Part shown: one piece after another, positions 10,874 to 19,352 of the stretch
How the letters are laid out: each line of letters starts with the position of its first letter
Numbering within the stretch: the stretch's first letter is position 1
Origin: Mycobacterium alsense
GTDB lineage: Bacteria; Actinomycetota; Actinomycetes; Mycobacteriales; Mycobacteriaceae
NCBI RefSeq assembly: GCF_002086635.1
Contig: NZ_MVHD01000009.1
Coordinates: 62,001-126,000, forward strand
DNA length: 64,000 bases
Reading direction: 5' to 3'
Translations under genes and position numbers: made by a program
Notes under the pieces: model-generated
Databases searched by the model: none
What the model saw: the letters and a program-made list of their open reading frames with translations, nothing else
What the model was told of the DNA's origin: nothing

Positions 10874-11677
10874 CTATACCCGCGCGGGCTCGGGCCCCGG
10901 TGCGGCCAGCAACGCGACGTCGTCGTAGCGCTGGTGCACGTACGGCAGCAGCCACTCCTGCGGCACCCGCGCGGCGATCCGCCCCACCTGGATCGTGCGC
11001 CGGCGGCACCAGGTGATCGACCGGATTTCGCGAATCACGATGTCGGCCACCGGATCCAGCGGCGACTCCCCCAGCTCCACGGAGCCGTCGATGTCCTCCA
11101 GCAGCTCGTAGTGGCGGTGGTACTCGCCGTAGACCAGGTGCGGGTCGGTGATGCCGCCGCCGTCGGGGGCGCGCAGGAACTTGAAGTAGAACTCGGTGTT
11201 GACCTGGTCGGGCGGCAACTCGGCCGGGCCGGTGACCTCACCGGTCACGCCGATGAGCCGATAGCCCAGGCGGTCGACGGTGGCCGCGACGCGCTCGCCG
11301 TCACGTTCCACCGAGATGTTCGCCAGTTTCTTTGGCTCACCGAAGGTTTCACGCCCGCCGGTCACCGACTGCTCGGTGGACTGGGGCATGAAGAGCGGAT
11401 AGTCGCCCTGGCGTTCGCCGTGCCGGGCCGTCACCGAGAACACCGCCGACCCGAACGGCGGCCTGCCCTCGATCCGGACCCGCTGAAGCTGGATGCGCAC
11501 CAAGGGCTCGGCCGCCGGCTCCAGCGGCTTGGGCAACACCGCCGCGACGATCTCCGGATCGGTGAGGTACGTGACGGTCACCGCCTCGGTGGCGATGGGC
11601 GCTTTGGTGGCGTCGATCTCGTGGTCGACTTGCGCCTCCGGTGGTCGGGGACCGTAGCGAACTGCGTTGCTGCTCAA
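10874..11677 (-). CDS. Acetoacetate decarboxylase-fold protein
   Basis: A 267-residue ADC-family protein (PF06314 type). The Schiff-base lysine region is visible as TFGEPKKLANI (K116/K117), next to the usual ETFGEP turn. Such enzymes decarboxylate beta-keto acids or act as aldolase/hydratase-like proteins on keto acids. The start is TTG 11677, with AAAGGAGG about 6 nt upstream, and its TTGA overlaps the stop of the SDR gene by 4 nt. It therefore lies in the middle of the SDR-ADC-amidohydrolase operon. Whether it decarboxylates acetoacetate itself cannot be said. Confidence 0.85.
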   Translation of the reverse strand: MSSNAVRYGPRPPEAQVDHEIDATKAPIATEAVTVTYLTDPEIVAAVLPKPLEPAAEPLVRIQLQRVRIEGRPPFGSAVFSVTARHGERQGDYPLFMPQSTEQSVTGGRETFGEPKKLANISVERDGERVAATVDRLGYRLIGVTGEVTGPAELPPDQVNTEFYFKFLRAPDGGGITDPHLVYGEYHRHYELLEDIDGSVELGESPLDPVADIVIREIRSITWCRRRTIQVGRIAARVPQEWLLPYVHQRYDDVALLAAPGPEPARV

Positions 11678-12612
11678 CGGTTTCCTCCTTTGGTTTGCGA
11701 TTCCCTGTCGGCATGCTGGGCGAGGACGTCGACCAGGTAGTCCGGTTCGGCGCGCGCGAGGATCGACGCCGCCTTGCGGCTCACCACCTCGTCGGCGCTG
11801 GTGGGTGGACCCATCATCCAGAAGCGGTTCGCAAGGATTCCCTCCACCACCTGATCCGCGACCGTCTCGAGCGGGGTGAACTCGACGTGCGCACCCGCGG
11901 CCTCGAAGCGGGCCACCACCTTGGCCAGGGTCTGCTCGGGCGTGCGCCGTTCCTGGGTCGCGGCGTAGCGCGGCGGGCGGTGCCGCCACGACTCCCAGAT
12001 GCCGGTGTTCAAAAAGCCGCCGGGGAAGAGGACGTGCGCGCGCACCCGCGTGCCCGTCATCTCCAGGTGGGTGTAGAGGCTCTCGGTCAGGCACAGCACG
12101 GCGGCCTTGGTCATCGGGTAGACCGCCGTGGCCGGGCCGCCCATGGCGCCCCGGGCGATCGGCGCGAATCCGCCGTTGCCCGAGCAGGTGTTGACGACAT
12201 GTCCCTCGCCCTGTTCGAGCAGGATCGGCACGAACGCCTTGATGCCGTGGATGACGCCCAGCACGTTGACGTCGATCCCCCAGCGCCAGTCGGCCAGGTC
12301 GTGTTCCCACATGTAGCCCTCGGAGACCGCGCCGGCGCCGGCGTTGTTGCACACCACGTGCACCGCGCCGAAGCGCTCGAGCGCCTGCTGGGCCAGCGAC
12401 TCGACCGAGGAGTAGTCGGTGACGTCGGTGACCACGCCGGCGACCTCGATGCCCTCGTCGGCCAGCGACCGGGTCGCCTCGTCCAGTGGCCCGGCGAGGA
12501 CGTCGGCGAGCACCACCTTCATCCCCTCGCGGCCGAACCGGCTGCCCATGGCCCGGCCGATGCCGCCGGCGCCTCCGGTTACGACCGCCACCTTGCCCTG
12601 AAGGTCCGTCAT
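11674..12612 (-). CDS. Short-chain dehydrogenase/reductase
   Basis: A 312-residue SDR with a Rossmann motif TGGAGGIG (12-19), NNAG (89-92), and catalytic S144, Y165 and K169 in YPMTK. It is longer than the 250-residue norm because of a C-terminal extension, as in several steroid or alcohol dehydrogenases of mycobacteria. It is the first gene of the operon that continues with the ADC-like protein and two amidohydrolases, and it is transcribed away from the IclR regulator. The DNA in front holds the probable IclR operators. Confidence 0.87.
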   Translation of the reverse strand: MTDLQGKVAVVTGGAGGIGRAMGSRFGREGMKVVLADVLAGPLDEATRSLADEGIEVAGVVTDVTDYSSVESLAQQALERFGAVHVVCNNAGAGAVSEGYMWEHDLADWRWGIDVNVLGVIHGIKAFVPILLEQGEGHVVNTCSGNGGFAPIARGAMGGPATAVYPMTKAAVLCLTESLYTHLEMTGTRVRAHVLFPGGFLNTGIWESWRHRPPRYAATQERRTPEQTLAKVVARFEAAGAHVEFTPLETVADQVVEGILANRFWMMGPPTSADEVVSRKAASILARAEPDYLVDVLAQHADRESQTKGGNR

Positions 12613-12629
12613 ATTGTGGCCATCGTCAC

Positions 12630-12672
12630 ATGGTCGCGCATCTCACCGCAAGAAGTCGCATTATGCGACCAT
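12630..12672. promoter_or_regulatory. Nested palindromes between the SDR operon and iclR-type gene, probable IclR operator
   Basis: GTCGCAT-T-ATGCGAC (12655-12669) is a perfect 15-bp palindrome. A wider inverted pair, ATGGTCGC (12630-12637) and GCGACCAT (12665-12672), shares its right half-site, giving three GGTCGC/GTCGCA-like half-sites. The elements lie between the divergent starts of the SDR operon (12612) and the IclR-family gene. IclR regulators commonly bind such sites in divergent promoters. The palindromes are seen; the binding is inferred. Confidence 0.6.
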
Positions 12673-12677
12673 TGGCT

Positions 12678-13565
12678 ATGGCGCCGCGCCCCTCACCGCA
12701 GACCGAACGGGTCGTGAACCTGTTCGAGCAGCTGGCCGGCGATGGAAGCCGGGGAATGACGTTGGCCGAGGTGTCGCGCCGCCTGAGCGTCCACAAGGCC
12801 AGTTGCCACTCGATGCTCTCGGAGCTGCTCCGGGCCGGTTGGCTGCTGCGCGATCCGGTGCACAAGACCTATCACCTAGGTCCGGCCCTGGTCCGCCTCG
12901 GCCGAGAGGCGGCCGGCCGGTATCCGGCGCTGGTGCTGGCGCGCTCGGCGATGGCCGAGCTGGCGCACGCCACGGGCGCACACTGCATCGCGTTCTCGGT
13001 GGGCGAGGATTACTCGACCGTCGTCGACCAGGTGCGAAGCCCCAGCGGCGGCGGTCACCCGATGGCCATCGGCACCCAGTTCCCGCGCCGCCCGCCCTAC
13101 GGCGCGTCGACGGTGGCCTGGGCCGGTCCCGAGGCCCGGGACGACTGGCTGGCCGCCCTGCCCGCGGATGTCCGCGAACGCTACCGCCGGGCCATCGCCA
13201 CGGCCAAGCGGCGTGGCTACGCGGTCGGTCTGCACATCCTGCCCGATCTGCGCCTGCAGGAGCTGGCGCTGATCGTGCGCAGCGCCGAGGTGCGTTCCAC
13301 CCGGCTGAGCCAGCTGGCGCAGGCGTTGACCGACGAGCTGATCCACCAGGAGGAGTGGTTCCCGAGCAGCCTCGCCCGCGACCGCACCTACGAGGTGAGC
13401 CACATCGACTCCCCCATCCTGGAGCCGGGCTCGGGCATCGCGCTGATGCTCAGCCTGGTGCCCAGCGCCGAGCCGATGAGCGGCGCGCGGGTCACCCGGC
13501 TGGGGGCGCAGCTCGCCGCCGCGACCCGCCGCCTCAGCGCGGCGTTGGCGAAAGAGTCCGGTTAG
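12678..13565 (+). CDS. IclR-family transcriptional regulator
   Basis: About 295 residues with an N-terminal winged helix (TERVVNLFEQLA through the KASCHSMLSEL recognition region) and a C-terminal GAF-like effector domain. The start could also be ATG 12663, five codons earlier, but that codon lies inside the 15-bp palindrome; I chose ATG 12678 so the operator is upstream. Divergence from the SDR-ADC-amidohydrolase operon suggests that it controls that operon in response to a substrate. Its stop overlaps the stop of convergent amidohydrolase paralogue 3, so the whole block is compact. Confidence 0.88.
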   Translation: MAPRPSPQTERVVNLFEQLAGDGSRGMTLAEVSRRLSVHKASCHSMLSELLRAGWLLRDPVHKTYHLGPALVRLGREAAGRYPALVLARSAMAELAHATGAHCIAFSVGEDYSTVVDQVRSPSGGGHPMAIGTQFPRRPPYGASTVAWAGPEARDDWLAALPADVRERYRRAIATAKRRGYAVGLHILPDLRLQELALIVRSAEVRSTRLSQLAQALTDELIHQEEWFPSSLARDRTYEVSHIDSPILEPGSGIALMLSLVPSAEPMSGARVTRLGAQLAAATRRLSAALAKESG

Positions 13566-14836
13566 CGTCGTTCCGGAGCAAGGCGCTTGAGGGCCAGGCC
13601 CCCTTCGAACGGGCGGTAGCCGAAGGCGGCCGGGGAGCGATACCCGGTGTCCTCCAACGGGGTGTGCACCTCCTCGACCGTGGGACCGATCTTGGCCGCC
13701 ACCGGCACCAACGCATCGAGGTCGAAACGGTAGAGGCGACCGGCGTTGCCGGCCAAGATCTTTCGGCAGTCCTCCCGCGGCCGGTCGTGCAGGGCCCAAC
13801 GGAGGGCCAGCTTGGAGTGCGGCGTGAAGCCTTCCTCGTGCGGATAGTCACTGCCCCACATGATGTGCTCCGGGCCCATGAAGTCGATCATCCCCGCGTC
13901 GAACGGCATCAGTTCGCTGGCGAGATAGCAGTTCCGCTGGGTGTATTCGCTCGGCGTCAGGGTCAGCTCGTCGACCGACGATCCGCCGAACATCCCGTAG
14001 GTGCGGTTGTGAGCCTCGGACTTCATGGTGGGCACCATGGCGTCGAGGACGGCCAGCTGCCCGGGCACCCACATCGTGCCCTGCTCGGTCGGCACGAAGC
14101 GCAGCGTCGGATGGCGCTCGAACACCCCGGCCAGGATCAGGTGTCCCAGGGTGCGCTGGGCCCACAGCGCCATCTCGGTGATCAACACCGCGTTGGAGGC
14201 GGGCTGGTCCATCGGCATCTCGGGGCTGCCCGCACCGGCGTGCTGCACCACCGTCAGGTCCAGGTCGGAGCACAGCGCCCAGAGGGGTTCGTAGCGGGTG
14301 TGAAAGAGCGGGGGTACCTGCGGGTCGCCCGGCGAGACCGGCGGGATGAGCACGCCGCCGAAGCAGTCCTGCTCCGCGCCCCACCGGATTTCTTCCAGCG
14401 CCAGCTCGACGTCGTTGGGGAAGATCTGGATCAACCCGCGGCGCCGGGCCGGGGCCAGCGAGCAGAAGTCGATCTGCCACCGGTTGTGGGCCTGCACGCC
14501 CGCCCAACGCTGCTCGAACTCCGCACGCGTGCGGGGCAGGCTGATGGTGATGTTCGGGCTGGTGGGGAAGAACGGCGGAACGGTGTTGGGCAGCAGCACC
14601 TCGGCGGCCACCCCGTCGGCGTCCATCTCGGAGATGCGAAGCTCGTGGTCCCAGTTGCGGGCCGCGGTGGCGATGATCAGATCGTCGAAGGGGCTGGCGT
14701 AGGCCTTGGCCCACGCGTCGAACTCGTCGTGGAAGCGCGCCGGCAGATACGGTTTGTAGTCGTAAAGATCCGCGCCCGCATGGGTATCGGTCGAGATGAC
14801 GACATAGCGGTCCAGCGTGTCCCAGGTTGTAGCCAT
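13562..14836 (-). CDS. Amidohydrolase-superfamily protein (Amidohydro_2 type), paralogue 3
   Basis: A 424-residue paralogue of the two enzymes at 8.4-10.9 kb, closest to paralogue 2 (shared FPNTVPPFFP, VQHAGAG against VNHHGGN, and MWGSDYPHEEG). The N-terminal motif is STDTHAG (D17, H19). GGAGG lies 6 nt before ATG 14836, and a strong -10 TATACT (14864 to 14859) lies upstream next to a perfect 15-bp palindrome. It is thus a separately controlled transcription unit flanking the regulator. Function unknown; likely metal-dependent hydrolase or decarboxylase. Confidence 0.82.
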   Translation of the reverse strand: MATTWDTLDRYVVISTDTHAGADLYDYKPYLPARFHDEFDAWAKAYASPFDDLIIATAARNWDHELRISEMDADGVAAEVLLPNTVPPFFPTSPNITISLPRTRAEFEQRWAGVQAHNRWQIDFCSLAPARRRGLIQIFPNDVELALEEIRWGAEQDCFGGVLIPPVSPGDPQVPPLFHTRYEPLWALCSDLDLTVVQHAGAGSPEMPMDQPASNAVLITEMALWAQRTLGHLILAGVFERHPTLRFVPTEQGTMWVPGQLAVLDAMVPTMKSEAHNRTYGMFGGSSVDELTLTPSEYTQRNCYLASELMPFDAGMIDFMGPEHIMWGSDYPHEEGFTPHSKLALRWALHDRPREDCRKILAGNAGRLYRFDLDALVPVAAKIGPTVEEVHTPLEDTGYRSPAAFGYRPFEGGLALKRLAPERR

Positions 14837-14858
14837 CGCATCCTCCGTCGGTACGTCG

Positions 14859-14883
14859 AGTATAGGAGGAACGCGGTGCGTTC
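14859..14883 (-). promoter_or_regulatory. Promoter with palindromic operator for amidohydrolase paralogue 3
   Basis: Minus-strand TATACT (14864 to 14859) is a near-consensus -10. Immediately upstream is the perfect palindrome GAACGC-GGT-GCGTTC (14869-14883), placed where it would sit between the -10 and -35 positions. No good -35 was seen. The half-site differs from that at 12,655, so the same regulator is not assured. Confidence 0.5.
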
Positions 14884-15021
14884 AGATGCTGAGTTCCTAT
14901 TAGATCTGCGGGCGCGTGTTTCGTTTCGCCCAAGCGCCACAATCGCGCGGCCCAACAGCGGGCATCTGCCGCGAGCGCTGCCGAGGCGATGGCCGCGTGA
15001 ACGCCCTGACCTGCTCAAATG

Positions 15022-15097
15022 TGGTGGAGCTAAGGGGATTCGAACCCCTGACCTTCTCGATGCGAACGAGACGCGCTACCAACTGCGCCATAGCCCC
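15022..15097 (-). tRNA. tRNA-Ala (anticodon CGC)
   Basis: The minus strand folds into a full cloverleaf. The acceptor GGGGCTA pairs with TAGCTCC (one G-U), the anticodon stem is TCTCG/CGAGA around loop TTCGCAT, and the T loop is TTCGAAT on an AGGGG/CCCCT stem. The anticodon is CGC, reading GCG alanine codons. The 3' CCA is encoded. No integrase gene or attachment-site repeat was found beside it. Confidence 0.95.
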
Positions 15098-15145
15098 TGA
15101 TCGCTAGCAGGCTACCAGCCGACGGGCCCACCACCGAACGGCCGG

Positions 15146-16177
15146 CTACTCGCCGACGGCGCGCGGCAGGTCCCGCGGCCAGCCGAAGGTGCGCATCGGC
15201 ATCGCGTAGTCCAGGTGCTCGAAGATCGGGTCCTCGTCGTCGATCTCGAGCACCACCGCGCCGGGGCGCCGCAACCGCGACGGGACCAGGTCGTACTCGC
15301 GGTCGTAGGCGTTCTCCACGCCCAGGCGCGCGCGGGCCATCCGCTGCATCCGCCGGCGGCGTATCTTCTCCTCGATCCGCGTCTGCCGGCGCAGATACGC
15401 CAGGTACAGCAGCGTGACGGCGGTGGCGGCGCCGCACGCCCACCACGCCCTCGGCGAGACCTCGAACGCGGCCGTGGCGGTGCCCACCAACACGACCGCC
15501 ATCACCATCAGCACGCGCCTGCGGAAGGCGTACTTGCGCGCGCTGACCGCGGCCGCGGTCTTGGGGTCGAACCGGCGCCGCCGCGAGGCCCCCGGCGCGA
15601 CGAACGCCCGCGGGTCCTCGTCCTCCTCGCGCTCGGCTTCGGGCTCCAAACCCGAAGAGTCCTCGACGTATTCGTACCGGTCGTCGTCGGCCGCGTCGTC
15701 GGCCTCGGTGTGCTGGGCGACGGCGTCGGTCTCGGCCTCGTCCGCATCCGGCGCGGACACCTCGGCACCGGCGCCCGCGGGAAGCGCGCCGGAATCCTCG
15801 ATGACGTCGGCGTCGAGGTAGTCGGGCTCGGCCTGCTCGGCGGGGTCCTGGACGGCGACGGGCCGCGCCGGCAGGGCGTCGGTGTCCTGATCCTGCTCCT
15901 GGTCCTGGTCCTCGCCGCGCTCCCGGGCATCGTCGTATCCGTCGACCTCGGCCTCGTCCTCTTCCGGCTGCCAGTGGGGATCGCTGCGGTGACCGGCGGC
16001 CGGCCCGCCGCGCTTGAGCAGCCGGGCAGCGGCGCCGCCGTTGAGCACCCGCGTCGCCAGGGCGACGTCGCTGGTGCGCCGCACGGCGTCGCGTTTGCTG
16101 ACGAGCATCGGAACCAGCACGAACAGCCAGAGCACCACGAGCGAGATCCACAACAGCGACTGCGGGATGCTTGGCAT
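15146..16177 (-). CDS. glpR: Membrane receptor of the gephyrin-like division protein (GlpR, Rv0996-like)
   Basis: A 343-residue membrane protein with an N-terminal hydrophobic span (about 7-27), a long acidic low-complexity stretch (about 70-190, many Asp/Glu/Ala), and two further spans near residues 225-265. A basic region with RRRMQRMARAR follows. In Corynebacterium and mycobacteria the homologue is the receptor for Glp, the MoeA-like protein that links FtsZ to division and polar growth (established for Corynebacterium). The gene order glpR-rimJ-glp-galU seen here is the conserved one. AGGAG precedes ATG 16177. Confidence 0.85.
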   Translation of the reverse strand: MPSIPQSLLWISLVVLWLFVLVPMLVSKRDAVRRTSDVALATRVLNGGAAARLLKRGGPAAGHRSDPHWQPEEDEAEVDGYDDARERGEDQDQEQDQDTDALPARPVAVQDPAEQAEPDYLDADVIEDSGALPAGAGAEVSAPDADEAETDAVAQHTEADDAADDDRYEYVEDSSGLEPEAEREEDEDPRAFVAPGASRRRRFDPKTAAAVSARKYAFRRRVLMVMAVVLVGTATAAFEVSPRAWWACGAATAVTLLYLAYLRRQTRIEEKIRRRRMQRMARARLGVENAYDREYDLVPSRLRRPGAVVLEIDDEDPIFEHLDYAMPMRTFGWPRDLPRAVGE

Positions 16178-16247
16178 GATGACTTGCTCCTAACTGGTCC
16201 TGACCCCCGCGAGGCTGGCCGGCGCGGCCGGGCCGAGTGACCAGCAC

Positions 16248-16265
16248 AATTACACACCTGTAATT
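16248..16265. promoter_or_regulatory. AT-rich perfect inverted repeat upstream of glpR
   Basis: AATTACA-CACC-TGTAATT is a perfect 7-bp inverted repeat with a 4-bp spacer, lying about 70 bp upstream of the glpR start in otherwise GC-rich DNA. It looks like a regulator binding site rather than a terminator. No known motif was matched with confidence. Confidence 0.4.
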
Positions 16266-16346
16266 TGCCTCTCACAAGCACCAAATGTCACTCGTGTCGC
16301 GCTAGCCCCATCCCAGGCGGGGCGTCCTCAGCCCCGGAACCCCGTG

Positions 16347-17000
16347 TCACGCCCAGCTGGCCTGACCGGCGCGGACCAGCGTCGCCGCGACCGATCCCTG
16401 CACCTCTTCGACCGTGATGGCCATCAGCAGGTGGTCGCGCCAGGCCCGGTCCACCTCGAGGTAGCGCTGCAACAGGCCCTCCTCCCGGAACCCGACCTTT
16501 GCCAGCACGGCGCGGCTCGCGGCGTTCTCCGGGCGCACGGTGGCCTCGACGCGATGCAACATGACGGGGCCGAAGCAGTGGTCGAGGCCCAGCGCCAACG
16601 CCGCCGTCGCCACCCCGCCGCCGGTGGCGGACCTGGGCACCCAGTAGCCGATCCAGGCCGACCGCAGCGCCCCGTGGGTGACGTTGCCGATGGTCAGCTG
16701 GCCGCAGAACCGCCCGTCGAGCTCGATGACGTAGGGCAGCATGCGGCCCTTGCGGGCCTCGGCGCGCAGGCCCGAACACAACGCGGGCCACGCGGCGACG
16801 GTGTGCCGGATCGCCCAATCGCCGTCGGCGCTGGGCTCCCAGGGCTCGAGGTGCGCGCGGTCGGCCAGCCGGATCCGGCTCCACTGCGTGCCGTCACGCA
16901 TCCGGACGGCCCGCAGCCGCACGACGCCGGCCGGCACCCGCAGCGGGCCCACATCCAGGGGCCAACCGGGATGACGGGAACTGGTGCGCAACAGGTTCAT
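16347..17000 (-). CDS. rimJ: GNAT acetyltransferase, RimJ-like
   Basis: A 217-residue GNAT-family N-acetyltransferase of the RimJ/RimL group, which acetylates ribosomal protein N-termini or other amines. Typical segments are IELDGRFCGQLTIGN, the acetyl-CoA region SATGGGVATAAL and VRPENAASRAVLAKVGF. It starts 15 nt after the glp stop and is the third gene of the galU-glp-rimJ-glpR set, so it is probably co-transcribed. The substrate in mycobacteria is not known; the name follows family convention (Rv0995). Confidence 0.85.
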   Translation of the reverse strand: MNLLRTSSRHPGWPLDVGPLRVPAGVVRLRAVRMRDGTQWSRIRLADRAHLEPWEPSADGDWAIRHTVAAWPALCSGLRAEARKGRMLPYVIELDGRFCGQLTIGNVTHGALRSAWIGYWVPRSATGGGVATAALALGLDHCFGPVMLHRVEATVRPENAASRAVLAKVGFREEGLLQRYLEVDRAWRDHLLMAITVEEVQGSVAATLVRAGQASWA

Positions 17001-17015
17001 AAGCGGTCGGTGGGC

Positions 17016-18308
17016 CTAGCCGCGCTGGGCCAGGAACGCGACGTCGACGATCTCCCCCGTGCGGATCTGTTCGGCGCCGCTGGGGACGACGACCAGACAG
17101 TTCGCCTCGGCCAGCGTGGCCAGCAGGTGCGACGACCCGGGAGCCCCGCCCAGCGCCTGCACCAGATACTCGCCGGTGTCCTGGTCGCGCATCAGCTGTC
17201 CGCGCAGGTAACCCTTGCGCCCGGCGACCGAGGTGATCGGCGACAGGGCGCGGGCCTGCACGATCCGACGCATCGGCTGGCGCTTGCCCAGCGAGAGCCG
17301 GATCAGCGGCCGCACCATCACCTCGAAGACCACCAGGGCGCTGACCGGGTTGGCGGGCAGCAGGAACGTCGGCACGCCCTCGTGACCCAGCTGCCCGAAG
17401 CCCTGCACGGACCCCGGATGCATGGCGACGCGCACGACCTCCATCTCGCCGAGCTCGGACAGCACCGAGCGAACCGCCTCGGCGGCGGCTCCCCCGACCG
17501 CGCCGGCGATCACCACGACCTCGGCTCGATTGATCTGGCCCTCGACGACTTCGCGCAGCTGCTTGGGGTCGTTGCTGACGATGCCGATGCGGTTGACCTC
17601 CGCCCCGGCGTCGCGGGCCGCCGCCGCCAGCGCGTAGGAGTTGACGTCGTAGACCTGCCCGTTTCCCGGGCTGCGCGAGATGTCGACCAACTCGCCGCCC
17701 ACGGCGATGACCGACAGCCGCGGCCGCGGGTGCACCAGCACCCGGTCGCGGCCCACGGCCGCCAGCAGGCCGACCTGCGCCGCGCCGATGATCGTCCCGG
17801 CGCGCACGGCGACGTCACCGGGCTGGACGTCGTCGCCGGTGCGGCGCACGTAGGCGCCCGACGGCGCCCCGCGGTAGATCCGCACCCGCGACGTCCCGCC
17901 GTCGGTCCAGCGGATCGGCAGCACGGCGTCGGCGAGGGTGGGCAGCGGCGCGCCGGTCTGCACGCGGACGGCCTGGCGCGGCTGCAGCCGGCTGGGCGTG
18001 CGCGAGCCGGCCTCGATCGTTCCCATCACCGGCAGCACCAGCCCGTCGCGCCGGTCTTCGTCGTCGCCGCCGTCCTCGTTGGGCGGCTCACCGAGGCTGT
18101 CGACGCCCACCTCACCGATGCCGAGCACGTCGACGCTGCGCACCGCGTAGCCGTCGATCGCGGCCTGGTCGAACCCGGGCATGGGCCGCTCGGTCACCAC
18201 TTCCTCGGCGCACATCAGCCCCTGCGCCTCGGCGATGGCCACGCGTATCGGCCGCGGGGCCACCGCGGCCGCCGTTATCCGGGCCTGCTGCTCCTCAACA
18301 GAACGCAC
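17016..18308 (-). CDS. glp: MoeA-like gephyrin homologue Glp (Rv0994/MoeA1)
   Basis: A 430-residue MoeA-family protein. Residues about 1-160 form domains I/II with PGFDQAAIDGYAVR and QAVRVQTGAPLP. The central MogA-like domain has the GAVGGAAAE segment, and a C-terminal beta-domain follows. Originally annotated for molybdopterin metal insertion, but in Corynebacteriales this paralogue, encoded beside glpR, was shown to bind FtsZ and GlpR in division. Context here favours that role. GTG 18308 has GAGAGG about 7 nt upstream. A contribution to cofactor synthesis is not excluded. Confidence 0.85.
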   Translation of the reverse strand: MRSVEEQQARITAAAVAPRPIRVAIAEAQGLMCAEEVVTERPMPGFDQAAIDGYAVRSVDVLGIGEVGVDSLGEPPNEDGGDDEDRRDGLVLPVMGTIEAGSRTPSRLQPRQAVRVQTGAPLPTLADAVLPIRWTDGGTSRVRIYRGAPSGAYVRRTGDDVQPGDVAVRAGTIIGAAQVGLLAAVGRDRVLVHPRPRLSVIAVGGELVDISRSPGNGQVYDVNSYALAAAARDAGAEVNRIGIVSNDPKQLREVVEGQINRAEVVVIAGAVGGAAAEAVRSVLSELGEMEVVRVAMHPGSVQGFGQLGHEGVPTFLLPANPVSALVVFEVMVRPLIRLSLGKRQPMRRIVQARALSPITSVAGRKGYLRGQLMRDQDTGEYLVQALGGAPGSSHLLATLAEANCLVVVPSGAEQIRTGEIVDVAFLAQRG

Positions 18309-18366
18309 AAGCGCGCCTCTCTGCCCTCGATGGCGCTCGCCGCTTGAGCCCTGGCGGGTACCGGCG

Positions 18367-19275
18367 TCACTGCTCGGTCAGGCCCAACCGCGCCACCAAC
18401 CATCGCCGCAAATCCGGGCCATAGTCATCACGATCCAATGCAAAGTCAACCGCAGCCTTCAGGTAGCCGCCAGGATTTCCCAAGTCGTGTCGGGATCCTC
18501 GGTGCACGACGACGTGGACGGGGTGGCCCTCGTCGATCAGCAGCGCGATCGCGTCGGTGAGCTGCACCTCGCCGCCGGCGCCCCGGTCGATGCGGCGCAG
18601 CGCGTCGAAGATGGCCCGGTCGAGCACGTAGCGGCCCGCCGCGGCATACATCGACGGGGCGTCTTCGGGCTTGGGCTTTTCGACCATGCCCTTGACCCGC
18701 AGCACGTCGGGATTGTCGTCGGGCACCGGGTCGACGTCGAAAACGCCGTAGGCGCTGATCTCCTCGGGCGCCACCTCGATCGCACACAGCACCGTGCCGC
18801 CGTAGTCGGCGCGCACCTTCGACATGGTCACCAGCACGCCCGTCGGCAACACCAGGTCGTCGGGCAGCAGCACCATGACGGCGTCCTCGTCGGCGGACAG
18901 CGTGGGCTCCACGCAGCCGATGGCGTGCCCCAGGCCGAGCGGCTCGGCCTGCACCACGGACTCCACCTTGATCAGCTGCGGCGCGCGCCGCACCTTGTCG
19001 AGCATGGCCTTCTTGCCCCGCGCCTCCAGCGTGCCCTCCAGCACCAGGTCCTCGACGAAGTGCGCGACGACGCCGTCCTTGCCCTCGGAGGTGACGATCA
19101 CCAGCCGTTCCGCGCCCGCCTCGGACGCCTCCGCGGCGACCAGCTCGATGCCGGGAGTGTCGACGACCGGCAGCAGCTCCTTGGGCACCGTCTTGGTGGC
19201 GGGCAAAAAACGCGTGCCCAGGCCGGCCGCGGGGACGATCGCCGTCAAGGGGATCGGAACATCTCGGCGGGACAT
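18367..19275 (-). CDS. galU: UTP-glucose-1-phosphate uridylyltransferase
   Basis: A 302-residue enzyme making UDP-glucose from UTP and glucose-1-phosphate for envelope glycans and trehalose pathways. The nucleotidyl-transferase signature AAGLGTRFLPATKTVPKE (about 16-33) is intact, and so are VLLPDDLV and the sugar-binding VEKPKPEDAPS. ATG 19275 lacks a Shine-Dalgarno sequence; TATCGT (19288 to 19283) lies 7 nt before it, so it is probably leaderless. It is the first gene of the division operon galU-glp-rimJ-glpR and divergent from fthC. Confidence 0.93.
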   Translation of the reverse strand: MSRRDVPIPLTAIVPAAGLGTRFLPATKTVPKELLPVVDTPGIELVAAEASEAGAERLVIVTSEGKDGVVAHFVEDLVLEGTLEARGKKAMLDKVRRAPQLIKVESVVQAEPLGLGHAIGCVEPTLSADEDAVMVLLPDDLVLPTGVLVTMSKVRADYGGTVLCAIEVAPEEISAYGVFDVDPVPDDNPDVLRVKGMVEKPKPEDAPSMYAAAGRYVLDRAIFDALRRIDRGAGGEVQLTDAIALLIDEGHPVHVVVHRGSRHDLGNPGGYLKAAVDFALDRDDYGPDLRRWLVARLGLTEQ

Positions 19276-19352
19276 TGTTCAAACGATAGCCCTCGTCAGG
19301 TACGCCGAGGCGGTGTGGCGGTGGGCGCGCCGGGCCTGCGATCGTTGACGGC

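Noticed and set aside
12614..15100. Plus-strand open frame of 828 codons across the iclR gene, amidohydrolase 3 and the tRNA
   Set aside because: It runs through three real features including a tRNA, is Arg/Gly/Ala-rich and is a by-product of GC bias.
14837..15100. tRNA-Ala as a phage or island attachment site
   Set aside because: No integrase, no duplicated tRNA 3' end and no compositional break were seen around it, although the neighbouring block is accessory-like.
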